Notes: a model not told the origin generated them from the sequence alone. A stretch of 64,000 nucleotides of DNA from Streptomyces sp. SCSIO 30461 (GCF_037023745.1 NZ_CP146101.1:4828001-4892000); one strand, 5' to 3'; positions 26,070-35,405 are shown, counted from the stretch's first letter. Made by a program: numbers and translations.

Positions 26070-27056
26070 ATGGCCTTGTCCCAGCATGACTTACTCCGGC
26101 TGATGGAGTCACTGCGTACGGCGGACGGAATCGAGTTGATCAGGGTCCTGGCCCAGCGGATCCTGCAGGAACTCATCGAGGCCGAGGCCACCGCCCACAT
26201 CGGCGCGGAGCCCGGCGAGCACGCCGACACCCGTACGACCTGGCGCAACGGTCACCGCGACAAAGTACTGACCACGCAGGCCGGGGACCTGGACCTGGCG
26301 ATCCCCAAGGTCCGCACCGGCACCTTCTTCCCCAGCCTGCTCGAACGCCGCCGCCGCATCGACCAGGCCCTCTACGCCGTCATCGTCGAGGCATACGTCC
26401 ACGGAGTGTCCACCCGCAGCGTCGACGACCTGGTCAGGGCCCTGGGTGCTGACAGCGGCATCTCCAAAAGCGAGGTGTCCCGGCTCTGCGCCGGGCTGGA
26501 CGCCGAACTCACCGCCTTCCGCACCCGGCCGCTGGATCACACCCGTTTCCCCTACATCTACCTGGACGCGACGTACTGCAAGGCCCGCGTGAACCATCAG
26601 ATCGTGTCCCAGGCCGTAGTCATCGCCACCGGCATCACCGAGGACGGCGGACGCGAAGTGCTGGGCCTGATGGTCGGCGACAGCGAGACCGAGGCGTTCT
26701 GGAGCGAGTTCCTGCGCTCCCTGCGCGAGCGCGGTCTGTCCGGGGTCCGCCTGGTCATCGCCGACCACCACAGCGGTCTGGTCAAGGCCGTGCGCAAGGT
26801 CATGCTCGGCGCCGGCTACCAAAGATGCCGCGTTCACTTCCCGCGCAACGTCTTCGCGATGATCCCGAAGGACTCCGCGGAAATGGTGGCCGCGACCATC
26901 CGCACGACCTTCGCCCAGCCCGACGCCGCAGCCGTCCGGGCCCAGCTCGACACCGTCGCCGACATGCTCGGCCGCTACCTCCCCGAAGGCAGCATGGACA
27001 AGATCTACCCCAACAACGACCAGATCGGTCCGGCTACACCACCACAGTGGACATGA
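26070..27056 (+). pseudogene. IS256-family transposase copy 1, C-terminus lost
   Basis: Frame of 328 aa from ATG 26070 (GAGAGAGGTGACACG ahead). It has TWRNGHRDKVLTTQAGDLDL, PKVRTGTFFPSLLERRRRID, the first Asp in YIYLDATYCKARVNHQ, the second in LVIADHHSGLVKAV, and RCRVHFPRNVFAMIPKDSAE. IS256 transposases are ~400-420 aa. The final segment with the catalytic Glu (family WxxxxSTNPLERLNKE) is missing and the frame ends RYLPEGSMDKIYPNNDQIG. So it cannot transpose by itself. The element's left end is at ~25979. Confidence 0.85.
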
Positions 27057-28165
27057 CCGTCTGATCCCCGCACCGGCCATCCAAACCGGGGGCGCCGTCG
27101 CCGCTGCGACAGCCGCACACCGCGCAGGGCTGACAGCCCTGGCAGGCCGGGCTCACAAAACGGCAGCCGGTGCCGGGCAGGCACCGCTCTCAACCCACAG
27201 CGGCCGCAAACCAACGCCCCAGTCCGCAGCCGCACAGCGCACGGATGCCCATGCCCTGCCCCGAGGACGCTTCGGTCACCGGGAAGCCGGACGACGAGCC
27301 GGCGCCGTCGGAACCTCCGGAGCTGCCTCGCTCCCCTGCCGGCCGACCCCGTCGGAATGTATGCCGCGAACTGCCCGGCCCAGTGATGCCGCGATCCAGC
27401 ATCACGGCCGCCGCCGTCGAGGATGTACACCTTGGCAAGGAGATCACTGACAAAGCCACCAGGCAGTTCTAGTGAGGCCATGTAGCTCAACAGCGTGCGC
27501 GCCGCCTCACCTTGTTGCCTCGTCAGTAGGTAAGGCAGTGGCTGAGGGCTCTTGGCCGGGACAGTGCTGACGTTGCCTGGAGCTGGATGCGGTCTTCGGC
27601 GCAACCTTCCCAACGCGCGCCGAAGACCGCTGGTCGCTGCGCGTACCCTGTCTGGAGCGACAGCGCGCCACCCGTTTCACTCGAGCAGCGCAGCATCAAG
27701 AGCCCCCGCAGCAACCTCCAGGGCCCGCGTCACCACCGTCCCCACACGACGGTTCGGAACACTGACGAGGGTTGGCGTACTCCTGACCGTGGTTCCGGGG
27801 ACGAGGTAACGGGTGCTCTGCCGCCTCATAGCTGGTCGAGAGACCGGCCCCGGCTGCCATGGCCTTCTGGGCACCGGAGGCGGGGCTACCTGGGGCGCTG
27901 ATGCGGCCCAGGGCGTCCCACTCCTCGGGGGTGTCGGAACATCGATCTTGATGTCCTCCACGGGACCGAAGGTGCCGTCGGCGCGCTTGTCGAAGAACGT
28001 GCCGCGGCCCGCCCCCAGGGTTTCATGTGCTGACGTGTCAGCACCGAACTGCCGCGATTCCTGGCTGCCAAGCCCCTCCAGCTCCCGCACCGAACCCGTG
28101 CTGCTCCGGGAACACGGCCACGGGAGGAAGATCCGGGGGCGCTCCTGGCTGAGGTCTCCCGGCCG
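27057..28165. other. Long stretch without a confident gene
   Basis: About 1.1 kb between IS256 and the ATPase. Minus-strand 27677-28090 (137 codons; reads GTFFDKRADGTFGPVEDIKI) is the best candidate for a remnant but matches no family I know. Minus-strand 27060-27480 contains a Cys-rich piece, CRFVSPACQGCQPCAVCGC, broken by stops. Probably eroded accessory DNA. Confidence 0.4.
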
Positions 28166-29749
28166 TCAGGCGCGCAGCAGGGTGACGATGCGCCCGGAGG
28201 GCGTGGTCTGCTGCGAGAAGGCGGTGCGCTCGTGGACCGGGGCTGCCTGCGGGCGGGTGTCGAAGACGACGAGGGTGCCCGTGGACAGCTCCATGCGGTC
28301 CAGGTAGTCGTCCAGCTGTGTCAGCCCCTCGGCGAGGGGGTCTGTGCGGCCCTGGCGCCACACCTTCAGCTCCAGCGCCTCGCGCTGCACCGCCCGCGAA
28401 CCGTCGGCAGCGGTGTGCGGCTGGCGAATCAGCAGGTCCACGCGCCGCCGGCCGACCCCGTACTCCCGGTCGATGAAACCCGCCCCGTTCACGATCCGGT
28501 GCAGGTAGGCCATCATCACCAGCTGTGCTGCGGCCTCCGGGTAGGTCGAGGCGGTGGCCAGGATCTCGCCGTTCTCCCGCCAGAACTCGGCGAAGGAGCA
28601 CAGCAGCTTGTCCATGTCGATCCGGCCGTCCGGTAGCCGGAAGCTGCTCGGGGCGGCGACAACCTGGCCCTCCGTGTTGTTTCCCAGGACCCGGACAATG
28701 ACCTCCTGGTAGATCGGATTGGCCACCCGCACCGGCGCGTCGGGAGCGACCAGCCCCAGGTCGCGCACGTACGCCAGATCGTCGTCGTACGTGTCCGTCG
28801 GCAGGAGCAGCTCGCCCGCGATCAGCGGCTGGATCACCCGCCGCACCCGGTCCTCGCCCAACCTGGCGGCCAGCGAGTCCAGATGCGTCGCACGCGCCAG
28901 GATCAGCCGCTCCTTCGCCTCCTCCATGTGCTCGGCCGTGATCGGCGTGTCCGACGGCACCCCCATCTCCTCGACGACCTCCCGGGCCAGCGCGTTGACC
29001 AGCCACGGCTGTCCCTGGGTAAAGCTGAAGGCACGCTCCAGCGCATCCACCGTGAAATCCTGGCCTGTCTGCGTGGTGTGCTGCCCGTACAGCTCGGCGA
29101 CCTCGGCCTCGGTGAAGTCGCCCAACCGCAGCGACGCCACCTTGATGTTGAACGGACTCGACGTACCAAGGCGCCCCGGATCCCCGCCCGAGGCCGCCTT
29201 GTAGTCACGCACATCCCGCAGCCCGCACAGCACCACCGCATGCGGGAAGCCGCCACGGCTGACAGTGAAGCCATCGCGCAACTGGCGCAGCACACTGCGC
29301 AGGCTCTCCCCCCGCAGCGCGTCGATCTCGTCGAAGAACAGCACCAGCGGACGCGGACAGCTCCGCACCCACTCAGCCAGCCCCCGCGTGAGCCGGGACC
29401 CGGGCACCGCGTCGGGCCAGGAGGCGGGGGGCGCGAGTTCATCAGGAAGCCCAGCGGACTCCGCGGACCGCCGAATCGCCTCCAGCACCAGCAGCTCGGC
29501 CTGGCCGTAGTCCTCCCCAGCCACCTCCGCGCTCTCGCACGAGAAGTGCAGCGCCGCGTACCGGCCCGAGGCCGTCAGTTCCCGGGCCATCGCCGCCAGC
29601 ACCGTCGTCTTCCCGGTCTGCCGTGGCGCGTGCACCACGAAGTACTGGCCCTGCTCGATGTACCCGCGGGCCCTGGGCAGCCGCTCCTGGGCCGGCACCA
29701 TGTAGTGACGCGTGGGGTCGCACGGCCCGGCCGTATTGAAGTAGCGCAT
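28166..29749 (-). CDS. AAA-ATPase with C-terminal PD-(D/E)XK nuclease-like domain
   Basis: A 527-aa protein from ATG 29749 (MRYFNTAGPCDPTRHYMVP; a longer frame has no ribosome site). Walker A is APRQTGKTT, Walker B is PLVLFFDEIDAL, and the sensor region reads HAVVLCGLRDVRDYK. A winged-helix-like region (AFSFTQGQPWLVNALAREVV) follows the STAND/AAA-like core. The C-terminal ~130 residues read YGVGRRRVDLLIRQP then EALELKVWRQGR and LTQLDDYLDRM, i.e. the D...E-x-K arrangement of PD-(D/E)XK nucleases often appended to such ATPases. It stands alone among IS debris. Related proteins are poorly characterised; a role in DNA defence or mobile elements is inference. It looks intact. Confidence 0.75.
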   Translation of the reverse strand: MRYFNTAGPCDPTRHYMVPAQERLPRARGYIEQGQYFVVHAPRQTGKTTVLAAMARELTASGRYAALHFSCESAEVAGEDYGQAELLVLEAIRRSAESAGLPDELAPPASWPDAVPGSRLTRGLAEWVRSCPRPLVLFFDEIDALRGESLRSVLRQLRDGFTVSRGGFPHAVVLCGLRDVRDYKAASGGDPGRLGTSSPFNIKVASLRLGDFTEAEVAELYGQHTTQTGQDFTVDALERAFSFTQGQPWLVNALAREVVEEMGVPSDTPITAEHMEEAKERLILARATHLDSLAARLGEDRVRRVIQPLIAGELLLPTDTYDDDLAYVRDLGLVAPDAPVRVANPIYQEVIVRVLGNNTEGQVVAAPSSFRLPDGRIDMDKLLCSFAEFWRENGEILATASTYPEAAAQLVMMAYLHRIVNGAGFIDREYGVGRRRVDLLIRQPHTAADGSRAVQREALELKVWRQGRTDPLAEGLTQLDDYLDRMELSTGTLVVFDTRPQAAPVHERTAFSQQTTPSGRIVTLLRA

Positions 29750-30141
29750 ACCTCGCACGCTAGCCGACGGCACCGACAACCTGAGGCGACCGTGCACCCG
29801 ACCACCGGCTACACCGCCCTGTACGGGCACGAGTGCCAGAGCAGCGGTGCCCCGGTGCGGGGATCACCCGGCGGGCAGACGCAGAAACGCGGCCAGCGCC
29901 CGCTGGGGTGCAGTGACCGCTGGAGCGCCTCCGGCGACCGCCAGGGCATGCAGGTCACCGCGGCACAGCTCTTCACGTGCCGATCAGCTCATCCGGGGCA
30001 CCGCTGTCGCCCCAGTCGGCCTCATGCATCCTGCTCTTGCCGAAAATCTCATCCGGGCTGGTGAGCGACCGAGGCGCGCACTACGGCCAGTGCCTTGTTG
30101 GACAGTTTGGCCGCGGGTCAGGGGCCGGTTCCCCGCGACCA
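29750..30141. other. Intergenic, nothing recognised
   Basis: About 390 bp upstream of the ATPase gene and before the integrase remnant; open plus-strand frames here lack homology, ribosome sites and coherent domains. Confidence 0.4.
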
Positions 30142-30405
30142 CGAACGCCGGAAAGCGGCTGTACCTGCTTCGCCACAGCGGCAAGGAATGGCTGGATGAA
30201 GATCGACACAGTCGCATCGCCATGGAGACCCGCATGGGCCGCGACGTAGCCGGCGTGGAAGGTCTCTACTCGCACGTTGCCCTGGCCATGGAGCAGGAGA
30301 TTGCCGATTCGCTGCAAACCAGGTGGCTGCGCTTCGCGGCCGGCGAGAGAGAGCACTGGAAGGCGCCATCTCCCACCGCCCTCCCATTCGATCTTGAAAA
30401 GTGGT
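30142..30405 (+). pseudogene. Tyrosine integrase C-terminal remnant (copy 1)
   Basis: Reads KRLYLLRHSGKEWLDEDRHS, then METRMGRDVAGVEGLYSHVA and DSLQTRWLRFA. This is the end of an actinobacterial phage/ICE integrase: LRH(T/S), the usual LGH here changed to MGR, and the nucleophile Tyr in GLYSHV. There is no upstream catalytic part. A more decayed copy of this same block exists at 44.05-44.21 kb. Confidence 0.65.
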
Positions 30406-30581
30406 GGAAAACAGCAGGTCAAAACCGCTCAGGACACATCGACATAGTTACGTTCATGAAGTTCATCACAACCCGGAGCTTCATGCCGTTCGCGTGGTAC
30501 CGGATTGTCCTGGGAATTGCACTGTTTGCGCTGGTGGGAGCAGGTGTGCTGAGTCCCCACGCGGGCGAATCCACAGGCTGA
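30406..30581 (+). pseudogene. uppP: Undecaprenyl-diphosphatase (UppP) C-terminal remnant (copy 1)
   Basis: In the same frame as the integrase tail: IDIVTFMKFITTRSFMPFAW, then YRIVLGIALFALVGAGVLS and stop. The terminal helix 'F...RS(F)xPFxxYRIxLGxxxL' is diagnostic for UppP/BacA, which recycles the C55 carrier. Only the last ~50 residues remain, so it is non-functional. It was fused to the integrase tail before duplication, as the second copy has the same order. Confidence 0.7.
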
Positions 30582-30697
30582 GCCCCGGCCACACATGTAG
30601 CACCAGCCAGCACTTCCTAGCGCCTGATTGCAGCACCACGCCATGATCATCTCCCACTCGGGCTCGCTGCACGGCGCCGTCCGGCTCTCCGCGCCTC

Positions 30698-30880
30698 ATG
30701 GGCCCCATCGCAGTCATGCACGCGGACGCCGGAGCGGACTGCGAGTCCCCCACGGCCGTGCCGGACGGCTCGATCCAGGCAGTCCGCCAGGCCCTCGACA
30801 CCGCCGGACACCGCGACGTCGGCGTGAACCCCAACCTGGCCATTCACACGTCGCCGTACGGGCCGTTCAAGACGCGGTGT
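30698..30880 (+). pseudogene. hemB: Porphobilinogen synthase (HemB) fragment
   Basis: Reads HADAGADCESPTAVPDGSI, then QAVRQALDTAGHRDVGVNPN and SPYGPFKTR. HemB has 'A-x-A-G-A-D-x-V-A-P-S-x-M-x-D-G-x-V-x-x-I-R-x-x-L-D-x-x-G' followed by 'YGPFR'. Only ~60 residues survive, cut at 30880 by the IS256 copy. HemB makes porphobilinogen; this is a relic. Confidence 0.55.
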
Positions 30881-30884
30881 CGAG

Positions 30885-31545
30885 CCGGGCCGGACGGCTG
30901 CGGCGTCGGGCTGGGCGAAGAGCGTGCGGATGGTCGCGGCCACCATCTCCGCCGAGCCCTTCGGGATCATCGCGAAGACGCTGCGCAGGAAGTGCACGCG
31001 GCATCTTTGGTGGCCGGCGCCGAGCATGACCTTGCGCACGGCCTTGACCAGGCCCAAGTGGTGGTCGGCGATGACCAGGCGGACCCCGGACAGACCGCGC
31101 TCGCGCAGGGAGCGCAGGAACTCGCTCCAGAACGCCTCGGTCTCGCTGTCGCCGACCATCAGGCCCAGCACTTCGCGCCCGCCGTCCTCGGTGATGCCGG
31201 TGGCGATGACCACGGGCCGGGTCCAGGTCCCCGGCCTGCGGGGTCGGCACTCTGTCGCGGTGACCGCTGCGCCAGGTCGTACGGCTCTCGGCATGCTCGC
31301 CGGGCTCGGCGCCGATGTGAGCGGTGGGCTCGGCCTCGATGAGTTCCTGCAGGATCCGCCGGGCCGGGACCCTGATCGACTCGATTCCGTCCGCCGTACG
31401 CAGTGACTCCATCAGCCGGAGTAAGTCATGCCGGGACAAGGCCATCGCGCGACCTCTCTCAACGAGTTTTCCTACTCGGAGAGTTGCGCGATGGCCGCCT
31501 CATGACCAGCGGCTATGCCGAGATCGCCGCTACACTAATTGCAGA
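30885..31545 (-). pseudogene. IS256-family element copy 2, internally deleted
   Basis: Minus-strand N-terminus from ATG 31445 (MALSRHDLLRLMESLRTADG, IGAEPGEHAESRTTWRSGHR) jumps at ~31215-31225, with a frame change, to VVIATGITEDGGREVLGLMV and LRERGLSGVRLVIADHHLGL. It ends at FAQPDAAAVR next to the hemB fragment. The deletion removes the first catalytic Asp and the 3' part is also missing. Close to copy 1 (25.98-27.05 kb) in DNA sequence, in opposite orientation. The end GTGTAGC-GCGATCT lies at ~31535. Confidence 0.8.
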
Positions 31546-31556
31546 GATTTGCAATT
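31537..31556. promoter_or_regulatory. 20-bp palindrome P1 upstream of ArsR-SulP module A
   Basis: AATTGCAGA-GA-TTTGCAATT, arms matching 7 of 9. AT-rich against a high-GC background and about 90 bp upstream of the ArsR start. Same design as three other sites (33979, 35386, 37719). It directly abuts the end of IS256 copy 2. Confidence 0.65.
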
Positions 31557-31648
31557 TGCTACATTCTCATATTATTGAGTTCCCAGGTCGCGTGTGATGA
31601 TGCGGCCCGTGCTGGGGGTGCGGGGCGACGGGAAGGGTCGGAGGCGGG

Positions 31649-31978
31649 ATGTCAGTTCCGCTGCGGCAGGCGAAGATCCACTTCTTTCGAATGCTGCCGC
31701 GCGTGGTGTGCAGAGGTGTGCTGGTGCTGTTGGAGGAGGATTCGGTGCGGGATCTGCTGGGGGCGATCGAGGTGGAGTCGTCGGTGCTGTCGCAGTGGCT
31801 GGCGGTGCTGCGGCGGTGGGTGGTCAGGTCCGCCGGGGACGGCTCGGGGGTGGTGTGCGAGCTGCCCGGGGGTGCTGTGCGGCAATCGCTGCCCGGGGCC
31901 CGGCGGGTCCTGACAGAGGTGCGTGCCGAGCGGGCGGAGTTGCTCGGTGTTGTGCGGGGGAGCGGGGTCGTGTCGTGA
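31649..31978 (+). CDS. ArsR-like winged-helix protein, divergent (module A)
   Basis: A 109-aa protein from ATG 31649 behind GGAGGCGGG. It is clearly a relative of the 113-aa ArsR at 35490 (shared MSVPL-QAK--FFRML, RDLL-AIEVE---LSQ-LAVLRR), but positions conserved there are changed: GHPVRIRVLELL became PRVVCRGVLVLL and the wing STVVYAL became SGVVCELP. No metal-binding ELCVCDL motif. It may have lost DNA binding or changed specificity. Its GTGA stop overlaps the SulP start, so the two are co-translated. Confidence 0.65.
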   Translation: MSVPLRQAKIHFFRMLPRVVCRGVLVLLEEDSVRDLLGAIEVESSVLSQWLAVLRRWVVRSAGDGSGVVCELPGGAVRQSLPGARRVLTEVRAERAELLGVVRGSGVVS

Positions 31979-33714
31979 GCCAGGTCCTGCTGCGGGTTCG
32001 GGCTGTGCTGCCGACCCGGGCTGACTACCAGGTGATGGCGCGGGATCCGCGCCGGGATCTGCTGGCGGGGTTGACGGTGGCGATTGTCGCCTTGCCGCTG
32101 GCGCTCGGGTTCGGTGTCTCGTCGGGGCTGGGGGCGGAGGCGGGGCTGGCGACCGCGGTGGTGGCGGGCGCGCTGGCGGCGCTGCTGGGCGGTTCGAACC
32201 TTCAGGTGTCGGGGCCGACTGGGGCGATGACCGTCGTGCTGGTCCCGATCGTTGCCGAGTACGGTCCGGGCGGGGTGCTTACGGTCGGGCTGATGGCTGG
32301 CGTGCTGCTGATCGGCTTGGCGCTGGTGAAGGCCGGCCGGTACATGGCGTATGTGCCGGCCCCGGTGGTGGAGGGGTTCACCCTCGGCATTGCGTGCGTG
32401 ATCGGTCTGCAGCAGTTCCCGAATGCGCTGGGAGTGGACAAGCCGGAGGGCGAGAAGGTCCTGGCGGTGGCGTGGCGGTCAGTGGTGGCGTTCACTGAGG
32501 CGCCGAACTGGATGGCGCTTGGCCTCTCTGTCGGGGTGGCGGTGGTGATGCTGGTCGGGGCGCGGTGGCGGCCGACGGTCCCGTTCTCGATCGTCGCGGT
32601 GATCGCGGCGACGATCGTGGTGGAGGTTTTCCACCTTCAGGAGGTGGCGCCGATCGGTGCGCTGCCGTCGGGTCTGCCCGCGCCGTCGCTTGGCTTCCTC
32701 GACGTCTCTGCGCTGGGGTCGCTGCTGGGCCCGGCGGTGGCGGTGGCCGCTTTGGCCGCGCTGGAGTCGCTGCTGTCGGCGACTGTCGCGGACGGCATGA
32801 CGGTCGGCCAGAGGCATGATCCGGACCGGGAGCTGTTCGGGCAGGGGGTGGCGAACCTTGCCGCCCCGCTGTTCGGCGGGGTGCCGGCGACCGCGGCGAT
32901 AGCGAGGACGGCGGTCAACGTACGTACCGGTGCCTCTTCCCGGCTCGCAGCCTTGACCCACGCGGTGATCCTTGGCGTGATCGTGTTCGCCGCCGCCCCG
33001 CTGGTGTCGCGGATCCCACTGGCTGCATTGGCCGGGGTGCTGCTGGCGACCGCAGTCCGGATGGTGGAGGTCGGGTCGCTGAGAGCCATGGCCCGGGCGA
33101 CCCGGTCCGACGCGGCCGTCTTGGTGCTGACGGCCGCCGCGACGCTGGCCCTGGACCTGGTCTACGCGGTGATGATCGGCCTGGTGGTGGCCGGGGCGCT
33201 GGCGCTACGCGCGGTCGGACTCCAAGCCCGTCTCGATCAGGTCGACTTCCGCCCGGATCTGCCCGGGGAACACAGCGACGAGGAACACGCCCTGCTCACC
33301 GAACACATCGTCGCCTACCGCATCGATGGCCCGGTCTTCTTCGCCGGCGCGCACCGGTTCCTGCTGGAGCTATCAGAGGTTGCCGACGTGCGAGTGGTGA
33401 TCCTGCGCATGTCGCGGGTCACCACGATGGACGCCACCGGCGCCTTGGTCCTGAAGGACGTGGTGGAGAAGCTGCACCGGCGGGGGGTCACCGTGCTGGC
33501 CTCCGGGATCCGGCCCGGCCAGCGCCAGGTCCTTGCTTCGGTCGGGGCCCTGGAACTGCTGCAGCCGGACGGTCAGGAATATGCAACCACCCCGGAGGCG
33601 ATCACCGCGGCGCGGAAACGCCTCGAACAGGCCGGACTCGTCCCGCACCGCCGCCACGTGCACCTGCACCGGGCTCGGAAGGGGCTCCGAGGGCCCTTCC
33701 CGCCGAGCGGATGA
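31975..33714 (+). CDS. SulP-family anion permease with STAS domain (module A)
   Basis: A 579-aa protein from GTG 31975. N-terminal helices with DLLAGLTVAIVALPLALGFG and the family signature VSGPTGAMTVVLVPIV; then VVEGFTLGIACVIGLQQFPN, a core with AALESLLSATVADGMTVGQR and ELFGQGVANLAAPLFGGVPA-TAAIART, about 10-14 helices in all. A C-terminal STAS domain (~residues 440-560: DGPVFFAGAHRFLLELSEV, VVILRMSRVTTMDATGALVL) is complete. SulP proteins take up sulfate, bicarbonate or similar anions; the substrate is not readable here, and no carbonic anhydrase or sulfur enzyme is adjacent. Coupled to the ArsR-like gene. Confidence 0.88.
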   Translation: MSQVLLRVRAVLPTRADYQVMARDPRRDLLAGLTVAIVALPLALGFGVSSGLGAEAGLATAVVAGALAALLGGSNLQVSGPTGAMTVVLVPIVAEYGPGGVLTVGLMAGVLLIGLALVKAGRYMAYVPAPVVEGFTLGIACVIGLQQFPNALGVDKPEGEKVLAVAWRSVVAFTEAPNWMALGLSVGVAVVMLVGARWRPTVPFSIVAVIAATIVVEVFHLQEVAPIGALPSGLPAPSLGFLDVSALGSLLGPAVAVAALAALESLLSATVADGMTVGQRHDPDRELFGQGVANLAAPLFGGVPATAAIARTAVNVRTGASSRLAALTHAVILGVIVFAAAPLVSRIPLAALAGVLLATAVRMVEVGSLRAMARATRSDAAVLVLTAAATLALDLVYAVMIGLVVAGALALRAVGLQARLDQVDFRPDLPGEHSDEEHALLTEHIVAYRIDGPVFFAGAHRFLLELSEVADVRVVILRMSRVTTMDATGALVLKDVVEKLHRRGVTVLASGIRPGQRQVLASVGALELLQPDGQEYATTPEAITAARKRLEQAGLVPHRRHVHLHRARKGLRGPFPPSG

Positions 33715-33846
33715 TGCTGGAGATCCCCCACGAGTCCTGCCAACTCCTCGATGACGCTGCCGGCAGCCGCGTCGTTTCCTTCACCCTCAGAGCCCTGAAT
33801 GCACGGCGATCAGACCCGGCCATTTGCGCCCCGGGCGCCAGCCCTG

Positions 33847-33942
33847 CGACCCCAAAACCGGGTCCCTGCGGGACACGCCGGTGCGGCGGCCGTGATGGCC
33901 GCCGCACGCGGTGTCATCCGCTCGGACCCGGTTTTGGGGTCG
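33847..33942. repeat. 96-bp nested hairpin between convergent genes
   Basis: Outer arms of 19 bp (CGACCCCAAAACCGGGTCC and its exact complement at 33924-33942) enclose GACACGCC/GCGGTGTC and an inner perfect 11-bp stem GTGCGGCGGCC / GGCCGCCGCAC with loop GTGAT. It lies between convergent SulP and roadblock genes, so it could serve as a two-way terminator. The length and the outer A/T-bearing arms are also like a small non-autonomous element. Confidence 0.6.
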
Positions 33943-33978
33943 TGTACATGAGCAACTGCCCTGATTCGTCATGTGACT

Positions 33979-33998
33979 AATTGAAGAAATCTTCAATT
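33979..33998. promoter_or_regulatory. 20-bp palindrome P2 (orphan)
   Basis: AATTGAAGA-AA-TCTTCAATT, perfect 9-bp arms with the 2-bp spacer of P1/P3/P4 but A in place of C at arm position 6. No gene starts beside it: SulP ends on the left and the roadblock gene ends at 34035 on the right. Probably the operator of a lost gene. Confidence 0.6.
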
Positions 33999-34034
33999 AT
34001 CGGGCATGCTGCGTCCCGGGATACGGGTCAGGCG

Positions 34035-34409
34035 CTACAGCTCCAGGTGAGCTTCGATGCGGCTGAGCTGGTGCCGGGCCATGGCCAGGTTGGACTTCGC
34101 CTTGTCCAGGACAAGGTAGAGGAACAGCCCGTCGCCGCTGCGGCCTTTGAGCAGCCGGATGAGGTGGTACTGACTGCTGAGCGTGATCAGCACGTCGACG
34201 ATCTCGTCGTCGAGGCCGAGGAGTTCCATGGTGCGGGCCTTGGCGCGGATCACATCGGTGTTACCCGCAGCAGCCACCGTCAGGTCGAGATCCTTGCTAC
34301 CGCCGATCGTGCCCAGTGCCATCCCGCTGGTGTAGTCGACGAGGGCGGCCCCCAGGCTGCCCTCGATCGATGTCACGGTCTCCTTGAGAGAGACTTCTAT
34401 GTTGGCCAT
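34035..34409 (-). CDS. Roadblock/LC7-like protein
   Basis: A 124-aa protein from ATG 34409 (MANIEVSLKETVTSIEGSLG); a longer frame adds a non-conserved start. The fold signature is DYTSGMALGTIGGSKDLDLT, then ILITLSSQYHLIRLL-type strands (VLITLSSQYHLIRLLKG, GLFLYLVLDKAKSNLAMARH), typical of MglB/roadblock dimers that act on small GTPases. No GTPase gene is adjacent. A second roadblock pair lies at 41.0-41.8 kb. Role: probable regulatory scaffold, unproven. Confidence 0.7.
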   Translation of the reverse strand: MANIEVSLKETVTSIEGSLGAALVDYTSGMALGTIGGSKDLDLTVAAAGNTDVIRAKARTMELLGLDDEIVDVLITLSSQYHLIRLLKGRSGDGLFLYLVLDKAKSNLAMARHQLSRIEAHLEL

Positions 34410-34740
34410 AGCCTGCGTCCTCACTCTTCGCCAGGGCACCTGCGCTCTGCACGTGCCCGCCGATTGGGTGACGGTGAAGTTACGCATCGTGTGCGAGGCG
34501 GGTGGGAGAATCCCGGTAGCAGGTGAGGGCTCATGCGGATCGCGCTACAGTACGCGCCCGCGGGCGCCCGAGTCTCGGTGACCCCTGCCTGAGCGTGGCG
34601 GATGCGCCCCGAGGCTGCCACCTGGGGGAGGCGGTGACCAGCGCACGGGCGGGTGGCTCCGGCAGGACGGAAGACGGTGTTGCCGGAGACGGAGCGCGAG
34701 ACCCGTCTGCACCCGTCGCTCGCGAAGATCGAACAAGCAC

Positions 34741-35290
34741 TTGACGGTGTGCAACACGCGAAGCCCGCATCATCGCTCTGCTCGGCGGACGTTCGAGGAA
34801 CCAGCTCTCCAGGACACGCAGGCTTCTGGAGCGGAGACGGCAGACAGCGGACATGTCGACACGCTGCTGTCTCAAGCATGGTCCGACGCTGGTGCACGGG
34901 CTTGCGGCGTCTACGTCGTCTCGCAGGACGGGCAGTCACTCGGGCTGATGCTGGTCACAGGGGTACCCTGCATGTTGCCGTGCCATGGGCACGCATCCCC
35001 ATCAGCGCACCCTTGCCGGCCACCGACGCCGTGCGGCAGCAGCGGCGGGCATGGGACGGCCCTCAGGGAGATCTGACGCTCCGATACCCGCGGGTGGAGC
35101 TCGCGCTACTGCCCTACGAGTTCGCACTCGCTGCCGCGCCGATCTCCGCCACCGCCCGGACCTGGGGCGCCCTGTGGCTGCCGGCCGGGATCCCGCTCGA
35201 TCAAGCCCTCGGCAGGTACAAGGCAGGCGATTCTTGCCACCTCGGACTGCATGGCGGTGCGTTTCGGAACGCAGCCGCCCGTGGCGTCCC
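34741..35290 (+). pseudogene. Frameshifted GAF-domain (SpoIIE-phosphatase type) fragment
   Basis: One frame reads DTLLSQAWSDAGARACGVYV then VSQDGQSLGLMLVTGVP. At ~34970 the sense moves to another frame: VAVPWARIPISAPLPATDAV, RRAWDGPQGDLTLRYPRVEL, LPYEFALAAAPISATARTWG and ALWLPAGIPLDQ. Together these make one GAF domain of the type found in Streptomyces SpoIIE-like phosphatases (family 'APWARVPLAAPIPVADAVRE...RYP...LPYPFALAAAPI'). The phosphatase part is absent and the start is not identifiable. Confidence 0.6.
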
Positions 35291-35385
35291 GTTGCTCCCG
35301 GTTTCGGAGCCCCGGTGCGTGTAGCGGAACCTCTCGACCTCGCCTGGATGCAGGACGAACGAGCGGCCGCACACCCAGGACGGAC

Positions 35386-35405
35386 GATTGCGGAATTCTG
35401 CAATT
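35386..35405. promoter_or_regulatory. 20-bp palindrome P3 upstream of ArsR-SulP module B
   Basis: GATTGCGGA-AT-TCTGCAATT; 7 of 9 arm positions match, centred 94 bp before the ArsR start. Same spacing relation to its gene as P1 in module A. Confidence 0.65.

Noticed and set aside
27005-27613. 202-codon minus-strand frame after IS256
   Set aside because: Arg/Gly-rich, no domain; overlaps the end of the IS256 copy and has no ribosome site.
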